Below, piece after piece: positions 24,986-33,788 of a stretch of DNA of 64,000 nucleotides. The stretch covers positions 1,302,001 through 1,366,000 of the forward strand of contig OY776216.1 of assembly GCA_963675435.1 (NCBI GenBank). Direction: 5' to 3'. Position numbers and translations under genes: made by a program. The number at the start of each line of letters is the position of its first letter. Position 1 is the first letter of the stretch. The stretch is from Saccharicrinis sp963675435 (GTDB taxonomy: Bacteria; Bacteroidota; Bacteroidia; Bacteroidales; Marinilabiliaceae). The notes below the pieces were generated by a model. The model was not told the origin of the DNA. It ran no database searches and saw only the letters and a program-made list of their open reading frames with translations.

Positions 24986-25324
24986 AGATGAAATAAAAAC
25001 ACTTTATTGAAAGTTAATCCAATTGATTATAGTCTATGAAGTCAACGTGTTTTTGATGGGGATAGCTACCATAGATTTTTCTTTCTTTAGCTTTAAGGAG
25101 TTATATTTTAACTGAAAATAATTTTCTATTTTATTATTTGTACAATAATTATTTTAAAGTTTGTTCTTTTATTTAAAGAACAAACTAAAACAGTTGTAAG
25201 AGTAATTATTTTGTGTGAACATGTAGTGGCAAATAATATTAGAATTCAAAATTATTGGTTGTGCAGCTTTTTTTGTTTAAGACGTTAAGAATAATTCTAG
25301 GAGAATTCCAAATTTTATTTTATT
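24986..25324. other. Non-coding gap inside the polysaccharide locus
   Basis: About 340 AT-rich bases with no credible ORF. It contains a perfect 12-bp inverted repeat (listed separately). Together with the decayed fragment on its left and a very short frame on its right, it looks like a scar of gene loss or insertion. No promoter of the TTG/TAnnTTTG type could be assigned with confidence. Confidence 0.5.
25158..25186. repeat. Perfect 12-bp inverted repeat (hairpin)
   Basis: AGTTTGTTCTTT (25158-25169) and AAAGAACAAACT (25175-25186) pair perfectly around a five-base loop TATTT. No T tract follows on the plus strand (A-rich instead), so it is not a typical terminator for the upstream genes. It may be an operator, an RNA-processing site or an end of a lost element. 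Confidence 0.5.
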
Positions 25325-25417
25325 ATGAATTCAGTGGTAGATTTTTATAGTTTTAACCTTCCTTCTGTTTGGATGTTTTTTGTTGTACTATTATTGGCTG
25401 TAAAATTTAAAAGATGA
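25325..25417 (+). CDS. Possible 30-residue membrane peptide coupled to the acyltransferase gene
   Basis: ATG at 25325 opens a 30-codon frame ending in LPSVWMFFVVLLLAVKFKR, a single hydrophobic helix followed by basic residues. Its TGA overlaps the acyltransferase start in an ATGA arrangement (25414-25417), which normally indicates translational coupling. It may be a real small membrane protein or a remnant of a lost gene. Confidence 0.35.
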   Translation: MNSVVDFYSFNLPSVWMFFVVLLLAVKFKR

Positions 25418-26367
25418 ACTCTAGAAATATAAATATTGATTTGCTTAAGTTTATCTTATCTTTTTTGATTGTAGGCTTGCATGCTGGTGCATTTGTGGAA
25501 TATGGGGATAATATAAACTATATGTTTTCTAGTGGAGTATTTAGAATTGCTGTTCCTGTATTTTTTTTAATTAGTGGGTACTATTTTAGTAGAAATAACA
25601 CTAAAGGCAAAATTATAATGTGGAGCAAAAGAGTATTAGCTTTGTTCCTTTTCTGGAATGCTTTTTTCATTTTCGTATATATAGCCAATTCGCCCTTTGA
25701 AATAAAAAAAATATTAATATATACGCTGGTCGGTTATCATCATCTGTGGTATGTACAGGCTATGGTAATAGCTGGGGTTCTATTATTTTTTAGTAAGTAT
25801 GTTATTAATTTAAATGACAATAGGCTTTTAATCATTTCCTTTAGTTTATATCTACTAGGTGCAGTATTACAGTATATTTTAAGATTTGATTTATTTGACC
25901 TAAATATTAGCAATGCTAATTCGGTTCATTTAATATATCGAAATGCGTTGTTTTTTGGATTCCCATTCTTTTGTCTTGGTTATTATGTAAAGTCGAATAA
26001 TATTATAAGCATTCCTTATTATTGGTTTCTTATTAGTTTTGTACTGTTTGTGGTTGAAGTTGGGGTATGTATTTGCTATATGATTCCTTTAAGAGGCATA
26101 GAGATGCATTTAGCGCTGTATCCATTATCAGCAATTATTTTTGTACATGTGAAGAATGCTAAAAGTATGAGGCTAAAACTTGATAATATTGATATTGGAA
26201 AAATTTCGGCATCAATCTTTTTTATCCATCCATTATTTATAACGATAGGAAAAAGTATTTCAATGGTTGGAATGAATTTATTTCTATTCTCTTTATTTAC
26301 CTCATTATTAGTTTCAAGTTTTATAATAATTCCAATTCAAAAGAAATTTCTTTCTTTTATTTTATGA
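25414..26367 (+). CDS. Acyltransferase family 3 membrane protein
   Basis: Integral membrane O-acyltransferase of 317 residues. The N-terminus NINIDLLKFILSFLIVGLHAG carries the first conserved basic/His motif (His23), and about ten hydrophobic segments follow, with FFLISGYYFSRN and IFFIHPLFI typical of Acyl_transf_3. It would add acetyl or another acyl group to sugars of the repeat unit. It begins within the end of a 30-codon frame. The region directly upstream shows signs of rearrangement, so this gene may be a late addition to the locus. Confidence 0.87.
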   Translation: MNSRNINIDLLKFILSFLIVGLHAGAFVEYGDNINYMFSSGVFRIAVPVFFLISGYYFSRNNTKGKIIMWSKRVLALFLFWNAFFIFVYIANSPFEIKKILIYTLVGYHHLWYVQAMVIAGVLLFFSKYVINLNDNRLLIISFSLYLLGAVLQYILRFDLFDLNISNANSVHLIYRNALFFGFPFFCLGYYVKSNNIISIPYYWFLISFVLFVVEVGVCICYMIPLRGIEMHLALYPLSAIIFVHVKNAKSMRLKLDNIDIGKISASIFFIHPLFITIGKSISMVGMNLFLFSLFTSLLVSSFIIIPIQKKFLSFIL

Positions 26368-26411
26368 AAATTTCTCATTTTTGGTGAGTGATGTAATTAA
26401 TTTTTACTTTT

Positions 26412-27380
26412 ATGAAGGCAGCAACAAAATCATATAAATCTTTTAATACGTTTAAGCAATATTACTCACTTCAATCAACTGATTATTGGCATATTAAATA
26501 CCCCTTAAATTCCAATAATCAAGATTATTACTGGGATATGTCAGAAAAAGCTTTTCAGTGTCAATTGCAAAGGGATGAACAGGGAGTAACTCTATATATT
26601 GGAGAAGATGGGGGGATATATTATTCCTCAATAGAGTTAATTCAATATGCTATGGCATCTTATCAAGCCTATTTAAAAACTAATGATAAATATTGGTTGG
26701 ACGAATGTATATTACACACAAATAAATATTTATCACTTGCAAGGTCATATAAAAAGGCATCATTTACTGTTTTAAATAACTACCCAGTTGCATTATATGG
26801 TTTGTCAAAGGAATGGCCAAGTGCCCTATCTCTTGGAGTTGCATTATCATTATTGACAAGGTTGTATGCGTTATTGGGAGAGGATAAGTATTTAACAGAT
26901 GCTGTTAAATTATTTGAAAATTTTAAACTTGAAGTAGAAGAAGGAGGAGTTTTAAGAAAAGTTACAGTTCCTGAAAGTAATAGTGTATTAAGGGTTTTAG
27001 AGGAGTATCCATCAGAACGCCTTTCTGGAGTTTTAAATGGCCATATTACAGCTTTATGGGGAGTTTATGATTTAGGTCAATATCATGAAGAGAGTGAAGA
27101 GCTGTTTGATGATTTGGCTTTGGAATTGGCGAATTATATTTCGCTTTGGGATGGAAAGAGGTGGAGCAATTATGATATAGCGTATCTTAAAGGTAAAAAG
27201 AAAAATATAGCGAGTATTCATTACCATATGTTGCATGTTCAGCAACTTTTTGTAATGCACCAATTAACAAATAATGAAGCTTATAGTGTAAGCGTGGAAA
27301 ATATGATTAAGCAAAAGTATAGTATTAATTGCAGGTTGTATGCATTGTTAACTAAGTTGTTTTTTAGATTATTGAAATAA
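26412..27380 (+). CDS. D-glucuronyl C5-epimerase-like protein
   Basis: A 322-residue soluble protein that resembles the C-terminal catalytic domain of heparan/heparosan glucuronyl C5-epimerases (C5-epim_C). Visible similarities are GIYYSSIELIQYAMASYQAYLKT (residues 68-90), LEEYPSERLSGVLNGHITALWGVYDL (196-221), WSNYD (251-255) and SIHYHMLHVQQL (268-279), the last resembling the DYHxxHxxQL region that holds catalytic tyrosines. The family inverts C5 of glucuronate in the polymer, giving iduronate. ugd in the same locus supplies UDP-glucuronate. There is no signal peptide, so it would act in the cytoplasm on lipid-linked units; that is unusual and is inference. Stop codon and next ATG share one base. 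Confidence 0.65.
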   Translation: MKAATKSYKSFNTFKQYYSLQSTDYWHIKYPLNSNNQDYYWDMSEKAFQCQLQRDEQGVTLYIGEDGGIYYSSIELIQYAMASYQAYLKTNDKYWLDECILHTNKYLSLARSYKKASFTVLNNYPVALYGLSKEWPSALSLGVALSLLTRLYALLGEDKYLTDAVKLFENFKLEVEEGGVLRKVTVPESNSVLRVLEEYPSERLSGVLNGHITALWGVYDLGQYHEESEELFDDLALELANYISLWDGKRWSNYDIAYLKGKKKNIASIHYHMLHVQQLFVMHQLTNNEAYSVSVENMIKQKYSINCRLYALLTKLFFRLLK

Positions 27381-28558
27381 TGCAATATAAAGGAGTTAAA
27401 AATAAGAAAATTGTAGTTTGTATTTCTAACGATAGTTATGATGCTGATATTTGGACCAATAAGCAGCATCTTATGAGCCGGTTGGCGAAGTTAAATGAGT
27501 ATTTCGTTATATATGTTGACCAAGGCCTATCAACAAGCTATATAAAGAAACTAATAAGGCAAAAGCGTTTTCTTGCCCTTTTCAAGGTAATTCAGAAAAG
27601 AAATGAAAATTTAGTAACCGTTTCTTTCCCTCTTCCATTAATAAAGGGAGGAATGATAAAGAAAATAAGTTGGTTTTTTATTGCAAAACTTTTCAATTAT
27701 ATCTTTCGTAAGAACGAGGTGATATACTGGATTTATCAGCCTCAAGCTTATTATTTCACGAAATATATAAAACGAGGGAAACTGCTATATGACTGTGTTG
27801 ATGAGTTTGCAACCCAACCATTCTTTAAAAATTATCCCAAAAGGCGGAAAGAGTTAGAAGTAATAGAGCCAAAATTGGTAAAATCGGTTGATTATGTTAC
27901 TGCTACATCTTTTTCAATCTACGAAGATAAGAAGCAGATTAATCCACAGTGCAAGTGCATACACAATGTTGGTGATTTTAATCATTTTGCAAATCCCGAT
28001 AGTTCAATAATTATTGATGAAAAGTGGGTGTCTGATTCAAGATGTAAGGTTTTATTTACCGGTGTTATTGATAACTATAAGACCGATTTAGAGATAATTT
28101 TAAAAATAGCTTCAGATACTAGTGATTCGCACCTTTTTGTTTTTGTAGGCCCTAACAGGATAGGCGATAAAGTATTGGAGGAGGAAATTCAAAATTGTGA
28201 AAATATTTTAATGCTTGGTTATAGAGATTATAATCAAGTTCCTGTATATCTTTCCAAAGCTGATATTTTATGGCTGCCATATTTAAAAAGTTCTCATACA
28301 GAAAGGGTATTTCCTTTAAAGATATTTGAATATTTAGCCTCAGGAAAACCTGTAATCGCTAAAAACCTTTCAAGTTTAAAAGAGTATGAAGAGTTTTTAA
28401 ATATTTATGATGATTATTCTTGCTTAAAGGAAATGATGTTCAATGTTCAGTTGGAAGACTCAGATGAGAAAAAGCGGTTAAGAAAAGAGATTGCAAGTCA
28501 GAATACATGGGAGTCAAGGTTAAATAAAATATTGGAGTTTATAGGAGAGAAGCAATAG
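27380..28558 (+). CDS. Glycosyltransferase (GT-B, GT4-like)
   Basis: A 392-residue protein with a GT-B layout: N-terminal domain with YDCVDEFATQPFF, the region similar to TuaH-like teichuronic glycosyltransferases, and a C-terminal nucleotide-binding domain with LFTGVIDNYKTDLEI, VFVGPNR and LPYLKSSHTERVFPLKIFEYLASGKPVIAKNL. The last segment contains the typical E-x7-E type donor-binding region. Its ATG overlaps the stop of the C5-epimerase-like gene, so it is coupled to it and may act on the same uronic-acid-containing unit. Donor unknown. Confidence 0.82.
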   Translation: MQYKGVKNKKIVVCISNDSYDADIWTNKQHLMSRLAKLNEYFVIYVDQGLSTSYIKKLIRQKRFLALFKVIQKRNENLVTVSFPLPLIKGGMIKKISWFFIAKLFNYIFRKNEVIYWIYQPQAYYFTKYIKRGKLLYDCVDEFATQPFFKNYPKRRKELEVIEPKLVKSVDYVTATSFSIYEDKKQINPQCKCIHNVGDFNHFANPDSSIIIDEKWVSDSRCKVLFTGVIDNYKTDLEIILKIASDTSDSHLFVFVGPNRIGDKVLEEEIQNCENILMLGYRDYNQVPVYLSKADILWLPYLKSSHTERVFPLKIFEYLASGKPVIAKNLSSLKEYEEFLNIYDDYSCLKEMMFNVQLEDSDEKKRLRKEIASQNTWESRLNKILEFIGEKQ

Positions 28559-28580
28559 CATTTAAATAACTATCATTAGA

Positions 28581-29723
28581 ATGAAAATTTTATTATTGGC
28601 TAAGGATTATCCGCCAACTATTGGAGGCGTTGAAAATTACTCTTATTATATTGCAGAGGGGTTAGGGAAAAAGAATAACGTTCATGTACTAACTTTTAAA
28701 GGCCGTGACACGGAAAATACATGGCCAGATACTGTTCGGGTTAAAAGGCTTAATTTAGGCAAGCAGGTATCTGAGAAGATAAAAGGCTTGTACATGCTAA
28801 TTTATCTGTTTTTTTTCATTATTCTATTGAAACCTGATTTTGTATTTGCAACAACATGGAAAGTAGGCTATCCTGCCAATATTTTAAAAAAGTTCTTTAG
28901 ATATAAACTAGTGATAACATGTCATGGTGCTGAAATAACCAGGCATAAAGACTCTGTTAACACTATGAACCAAATGGGGGGCGTTTTAAAAGGTGCAGAT
29001 CAATTAATAGCCGTAAGTAACTTTACAAAAGAAAAGGCCATTGAATATACTAATGTTCCAAGTGACAAAATAACAGTTGTGCCTAATGGGGTTGATTTAG
29101 CAAAGATGAATGTTATCATTAAAGATAGTGCAAGGAAAAAAATCAATTTCGAAGAAGGCTGCTTTTATGCTTTAACTGTTTCAAGAGTTGATAGCAGAAA
29201 AGGCCATGAACATGTCCTAAATGCTATTCCAAATATTGTAAAAAAATACCCATTTTTTCGATATGTAATTGTTGGTAACGGGCCTGAAAAAGAAAGATTA
29301 CAAACAATCTGTTCTGATTTAGAAATAGAAAGTTTTGTTACGTTTGCAGGTTATGTTGAATCTGAATTGTTAGATTATTATTATTCTGCTGCAGACCTAT
29401 TTGTAATGATTAATACCATGAAGGATGATAAAGATTTTGAAGGATTTGGTTTGGTGTTTGCTGAAGCAGGATATTATGGTTTACCTTTAATTGGAGGAGA
29501 TAATGCAGGGCCTAAAGAGGTTATCATTAATGGAGAGAGTGGTTTTCTAATTAATGATGATGTTAATAGTATTGTTGATTCTGTTTCTGAACTTATATCT
29601 AATTCAGAGTTATATAAAAAGCTTGGAACAACTGCCCGTACACTCACGTTGAATAAATTTAATGTAGAGTATATGGTTGAAAAAACGGAAGCTTTACTAG
29701 GCAGCCTAAAAAATGAAAAATAA
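28581..29723 (+). CDS. Family 4 glycosyltransferase
   Basis: GT-B glycosyltransferase of 380 residues. The N-terminal domain starts KILLLAKDYPPTIGGVENYSYYIAEGL, a standard GT4 opening with glycine-rich acceptor loop. The C-terminal domain has VVPNGVDL, ALTVSRVDSRKGHEHVLNAI, IVGNGPEKERL and the EGFGLVFAEAGYYGLPLIGG donor-binding motif. It acts in the cytoplasm on lipid-linked intermediates. It lies 22 bases after the previous glycosyltransferase. Donor cannot be read from sequence. Confidence 0.92.
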   Translation: MKILLLAKDYPPTIGGVENYSYYIAEGLGKKNNVHVLTFKGRDTENTWPDTVRVKRLNLGKQVSEKIKGLYMLIYLFFFIILLKPDFVFATTWKVGYPANILKKFFRYKLVITCHGAEITRHKDSVNTMNQMGGVLKGADQLIAVSNFTKEKAIEYTNVPSDKITVVPNGVDLAKMNVIIKDSARKKINFEEGCFYALTVSRVDSRKGHEHVLNAIPNIVKKYPFFRYVIVGNGPEKERLQTICSDLEIESFVTFAGYVESELLDYYYSAADLFVMINTMKDDKDFEGFGLVFAEAGYYGLPLIGGDNAGPKEVIINGESGFLINDDVNSIVDSVSELISNSELYKKLGTTARTLTLNKFNVEYMVEKTEALLGSLKNEK

Positions 29724-29748
29724 TTTGGTAATTTTTTGCAAATAATAT

Positions 29749-30546
29749 ATGAAGCCGCAAGGAGAAAAAGAGAATGAGCAGTTATTGGTGAGTATAGTAA
29801 CACCAATGTATAATTCAGCTAAATTTATTGGAACCACCATAAAGTCAGTTTTAAATCAAACATATCAAAATTGGGAGTTAATTCTTGTTGATGATTATTC
29901 TACAGATGATACTGTAAGTATTGTAAGAAAATATGCAGATAGTGATAGCCGTATTAAGTTGGTTGAGCAACAAAAGAATCAAGGAGCAGGAGTTGCAAGG
30001 AATATTGGTATAGACTGTGCAGAGGGTGATTTTGTTGCTTTTTTAGATGCTGATGATTATTGGGAATACGTTAAGTTAGAAGTTCAAGTAAAAATACTTG
30101 AAGAAAATCAATGGGCTGGTTCTTTTTCATGGTATAAAAATGTAGATGAAGATGAAAAGGGTGATTCTTATTTTGTTGTACCCAAAAAAATTAGTTATAA
30201 TCGATTGAAGTACAATAATTATATTTTAACATCCTCACTAATGGTTAGGAGGGCAATTATAGGAGATACTCGATTCCCAATAATGAGGAAAAGGCAGGAT
30301 TGGATTTTCTTTCTGGAGATTTTGAAGAAAGTCGATTTCTTATATTGTGTTGAAGAGCCGCATGTATATTATAGAAAGAGTTCAAATTCATTAAGTTCAA
30401 ATAAATTTAAGCTAATAAAGGCAAATTTCACTGTTATTTCTGATTACTTTTATGCTGGAAACAAGTTAAAGGCGTGCATACACTTTGCAATCTTTCTCTT
30501 GTTTTATTTTCATAACAAGTTATTTTTGTTGCGTAAAATTAGATAG
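29749..30546 (+). CDS. Family 2 glycosyltransferase (short)
   Basis: GT-A fold enzyme of 265 residues. VSIVTPMYNSAKFIGTTIKSVLNQTYQNWELILVDDYSTDD is the classic GT2 opening and FVAFLDADDYWEYVKLE contains the DxDD metal site. SLMVRRAIIG and RQDWIFFLEIL follow as in WcaA/KfoC-like enzymes. It is complete though short. It lies 25 bases after the GT4 gene and 37 bases before the epimerase start chosen here. Confidence 0.92.
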   Translation: MKPQGEKENEQLLVSIVTPMYNSAKFIGTTIKSVLNQTYQNWELILVDDYSTDDTVSIVRKYADSDSRIKLVEQQKNQGAGVARNIGIDCAEGDFVAFLDADDYWEYVKLEVQVKILEENQWAGSFSWYKNVDEDEKGDSYFVVPKKISYNRLKYNNYILTSSLMVRRAIIGDTRFPIMRKRQDWIFFLEILKKVDFLYCVEEPHVYYRKSSNSLSSNKFKLIKANFTVISDYFYAGNKLKACIHFAIFLLFYFHNKLFLLRKIR

Positions 30547-30583
30547 TGATAAGACATTTAGAAATAACCTTTTCTTTTTTAAT

Positions 30584-31528
30584 ATGAAATATATAATATT
30601 TGGTTCAGAAGGATTCATAGGAACGCATTTTAGAAATTACATAAAAGAAAATAGTCTTGGAGATATCGTAGAGTTTGATATTAAGAAAGGACAATCATTT
30701 GATGTGAGAGAGGAAATTTCATTTGAAGAAAAGTTTTCGGAGAATGATATAATTATAAATCTTGCAGCTGTGCATACAACACCTGGGCACCCAGATTATG
30801 AATATTTTGAGACAAATATTAAAGGAGCTGAAAATGTTTGTCAATTTGCAGAAGAGCACGGGATAAAAACAATCATTTTTACAAGCTCAATTGCGCCCTA
30901 TGGAGCATCCGAAAATGTTAAAAAAGAAACAACATTGCCAACTCCCAACACTCCTTATGGTATTTCTAAATTAGTTGCGGAAAATATACATAAAACATGG
31001 CAAGCAAAAGATGCGGATAATAGGAGGTTGCTAATATTGCGTCCTGGTGTTGTTTTTGGCAAAGGAGAGAATGGCAATTTTACAAGGTTGTACAAAGCAC
31101 TGTCAAAAGGAATATTTTTCTACCCTGGGCGTACGGATACTATTAAAGGTTGTATCTATGTCAAAGATTTAGTAGATATAACATATAATTTGCTAAGTGG
31201 TTTTTCTGCAGGAGTCCAGCTATATAATTTTACATATTATCCGGAAATAAATATTAAGGAAATTGTTGAAGCAATTGCGAAAATAACTGGAGTTAAAAAG
31301 GCTAAAATTAAGGTAAATGGGAAGTTGTTAAAGGGATTAGCAGGGGTGATTGGCATTATGGGGGGTAAAAAAATAGGTATACATCCAGATCGAATCAAAA
31401 AATTAATGATTTCCACAAATGTTAGTGGTGAAAAGCTTAACAATAAGGTTGAAAAGTCATATAAATATGGTTTTAAAGGAGGCATTCAGGATTGGTTTAA
31501 GGATTGTGATGAAAAAGGGCTCTTTTAA
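30584..31528 (+). CDS. NAD-dependent epimerase/dehydratase (SDR, nucleotide-sugar type)
   Basis: Extended short-chain dehydrogenase of about 314 residues from the ATG at 30584; the frame is open further upstream but that part overlaps the glycosyltransferase and lacks family similarity. The Rossmann motif is IFGSEGFIGTHF (Gly-x2-Gly-x2-Gly variant), with FTSSIAPYG and the catalytic Tyr-x3-Lys in PYGISKLVAE. LRPGVVFGKGENGNFTRL follows. It resembles UDP-glucose 4-epimerase relatives and probably makes or modifies a nucleotide sugar for the repeat unit; the reaction is not determined. Confidence 0.85.
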   Translation: MKYIIFGSEGFIGTHFRNYIKENSLGDIVEFDIKKGQSFDVREEISFEEKFSENDIIINLAAVHTTPGHPDYEYFETNIKGAENVCQFAEEHGIKTIIFTSSIAPYGASENVKKETTLPTPNTPYGISKLVAENIHKTWQAKDADNRRLLILRPGVVFGKGENGNFTRLYKALSKGIFFYPGRTDTIKGCIYVKDLVDITYNLLSGFSAGVQLYNFTYYPEINIKEIVEAIAKITGVKKAKIKVNGKLLKGLAGVIGIMGGKKIGIHPDRIKKLMISTNVSGEKLNNKVEKSYKYGFKGGIQDWFKDCDEKGLF

Positions 31529-31610
31529 ACTTTAGGATTTCAATATGTCTAAAATTATTAAGAATTATTAGAATCTACTAATAGCTAAAAAATAGTTGTA
31601 TGTCATTTGT

Positions 31611-32795
31611 ATGAAGGGAATACTAAGTGAAATATTATTCTTTCTAGAGAAGTATTATATTGAGATAATTTTAATAGTATTATTTTTTGTAGATGCATAC
31701 AGCTTTTATATTGATAGTAGTATCGGTTTGGAAGTAGAAAAGAGGTTTTCCTTTTTTTTTCGAGGCCTTATTGAGGTGATACTATTAATCGTTATATATT
31801 TAAAAAGAGCATATAATAAGCAGTCATTGTATTTCTTAATAGTTTTGCTATTTCCTATATTTTGGTTAACAATTGAGTATTTAAATAATGAAAACCATAA
31901 TATAACGATCTCTCAAGTTTTTCAGATTTTAAAGGAAACTAACAAGTATGTGTTTCCAATAATTCTCTTTTGGGTATTTCGTTTATCTCAGAGTAAATAT
32001 TTTTTAAAGATATTTGAATTTCTTTATTTAACCTCTGCTGTTTTGGTTATATCTGCCTTTATCACAGGTAATAGTTTTTTTTATACTTATGGACAAGAGC
32101 GGTTTGGATTTAAACCAATGATTGCAGCTCACAATGAAGTAACTCTTTTTTGGATAATTGGTGTAGTTTACCAAATTGATAAAATAAGGAATACGTTTTC
32201 GTTGTTTAATTTGTTCTCACTTTTATTTATTGTGGTAGCAAGTATTCTTTTAGGAACAAAGGCCATAATTTTGTTTTATTTATTTTTATGTATATGGGGT
32301 ATATTTAGACTTGTTGAAGTGGCAGTTATTTACAAATGGCTTTTTATTGTATCTATTGTTGGATTGTTAATGATTTTTTTAATAAAGACAGGAATTTTTT
32401 CTTTTTTTGAGGAAATTTATCATGCAAAAGGTATAGTTTATGCTCTTTCTTCAATGAGGAGTGAAATATTAGTTGGTAGAGTTTTAGATACAATAAGTAA
32501 TTGGCAATGGTATAACTATATAATAGGGGGGTATTTTTTTAAACTTCCAATTGCAGAGATGGATCTTGTTGATTTATTTATCTTTTATGGAGGTCTTGGT
32601 GTTGTTTTATATTTTCGATTAATCTTTAAAACAATTTTTTCTTTCTCTTCAGATAATAAATTAGCATGGTTTTTTGTTTCACAATTTATTATAATTGGTG
32701 GATTAGCAGGGCATTTTTTTTCATCTGGAACAAATGCTGCTTATTTAGCAGTTTTGTGTTATCACTGGCAAGATAAGCGTAAAGTTATTATATAA
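31611..32795 (+). CDS. Polymerase/ligase-like membrane protein (Wzy candidate 2)
   Basis: About 394 residues with 10 to 12 hydrophobic segments. The periplasmic loop region ERFGFKPMIAAHNEVTLFW and the later SMRSEILVGRVLDTISNWQWYNYIIGGYF segment resemble O-antigen polymerase-like proteins. The in-frame TTG at 31596 is less likely than the ATG at 31611. It is the last gene before the dTDP-rhamnose pathway. As the window holds another polymerase-like protein (23635-24894), one could be the polymerase and the other a ligase or a second polymerase. Confidence 0.7.
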   Translation: MKGILSEILFFLEKYYIEIILIVLFFVDAYSFYIDSSIGLEVEKRFSFFFRGLIEVILLIVIYLKRAYNKQSLYFLIVLLFPIFWLTIEYLNNENHNITISQVFQILKETNKYVFPIILFWVFRLSQSKYFLKIFEFLYLTSAVLVISAFITGNSFFYTYGQERFGFKPMIAAHNEVTLFWIIGVVYQIDKIRNTFSLFNLFSLLFIVVASILLGTKAIILFYLFLCIWGIFRLVEVAVIYKWLFIVSIVGLLMIFLIKTGIFSFFEEIYHAKGIVYALSSMRSEILVGRVLDTISNWQWYNYIIGGYFFKLPIAEMDLVDLFIFYGGLGVVLYFRLIFKTIFSFSSDNKLAWFFVSQFIIIGGLAGHFFSSGTNAAYLAVLCYHWQDKRKVII

Positions 32796-32814
32796 CATAT
32801 AAAAGGAATACTAT

Positions 32815-33690
32815 ATGAAAGGCATTATATTAGCCGGAGGTTCCGGCACACGTTTACATCCAATTACATTATCGACATCAAAACAGTTATTACCAGTCTT
32901 TGATAAGCCAATGATATATTATCCTTTGTCTGTTTTAATGCTTGCAGGGATAACAGAAATATTAATTATTACGACTCCAGAAGATCAAGCATCTTTTATT
33001 AGGTTATTAGGAGATGGAAGCCAGTGGGGGATAAAATTAGAATATATAGTTCAACCATCGCCAGATGGGTTAGCTCAGGCATTTATTCTTGGTGAAGATT
33101 TTATTGGCGATGATGATGTCTGTTTGGTTCTAGGTGATAATATTTTTTACGGGCATGGCTTTATTTCATTACTTAATGATGCCGTAAAAACTGTTAAAGA
33201 GGAGAATAAAGCCTCAGTTTTTGGTTATTGGGTTAATGATCCTGAGCGTTATGGTGTTTGTACCTTTGATGAAGGTGGTAATGTAACTTCAATTGAGGAA
33301 AAACCAGAAGTGCCAAAATCGAATTATGCTGTAGTAGGATTGTATTTCTACCCTAATAGTGTTATTGAGATTGCCAAGACAATTAAACCAAGCCCTCGCG
33401 GAGAATTAGAAATTACCACTGTTAATCAAGAGTATTTGGATAAAAGTGATTTAAAGGTTGAATTAATGGGGCGTGGATTTGCCTGGTTGGATACAGGGAC
33501 ACATGAGTCTTTATTGGAAGCCAGCCATTTTGTTGAAACATTGGAAAAGAGGATTGGCTTAAAAGTTTCATGTCCAGAAGAGATTGCGTATTTAAATGGA
33601 TGGATAAATAAAGAACAGCTAATTCAGCTTGGAGAGAAATTAAGTAAGAACCAATATGGACAATATTTATTGTCGTTAGCAAAGAGATAA
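32815..33690 (+). CDS. rfbA: Glucose-1-phosphate thymidylyltransferase
   Basis: Makes dTDP-glucose from glucose 1-phosphate and dTTP, first step to dTDP-L-rhamnose. 291 residues, the usual length. The nucleotide-binding GIILAGGSGTRLHPIT is at the N-terminus, followed by KQLLPVFDKPMIYYPL, VLGDNIFYG, EEKPEVPKS and RGFAWLDTGTHESLL. First of four clustered rfb genes, 98 bases before rfbC. Confidence 0.97.
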   Translation: MKGIILAGGSGTRLHPITLSTSKQLLPVFDKPMIYYPLSVLMLAGITEILIITTPEDQASFIRLLGDGSQWGIKLEYIVQPSPDGLAQAFILGEDFIGDDDVCLVLGDNIFYGHGFISLLNDAVKTVKEENKASVFGYWVNDPERYGVCTFDEGGNVTSIEEKPEVPKSNYAVVGLYFYPNSVIEIAKTIKPSPRGELEITTVNQEYLDKSDLKVELMGRGFAWLDTGTHESLLEASHFVETLEKRIGLKVSCPEEIAYLNGWINKEQLIQLGEKLSKNQYGQYLLSLAKR

Positions 33691-33788
33691 TAGTAAACGA
33701 ACATTATAATTATAAATCATTTTTAGAAGCAAGAGGATAGTCAAATTTATTTGAGAGTTCCATCTGTTCGTTGAAATAAATTAATCAG

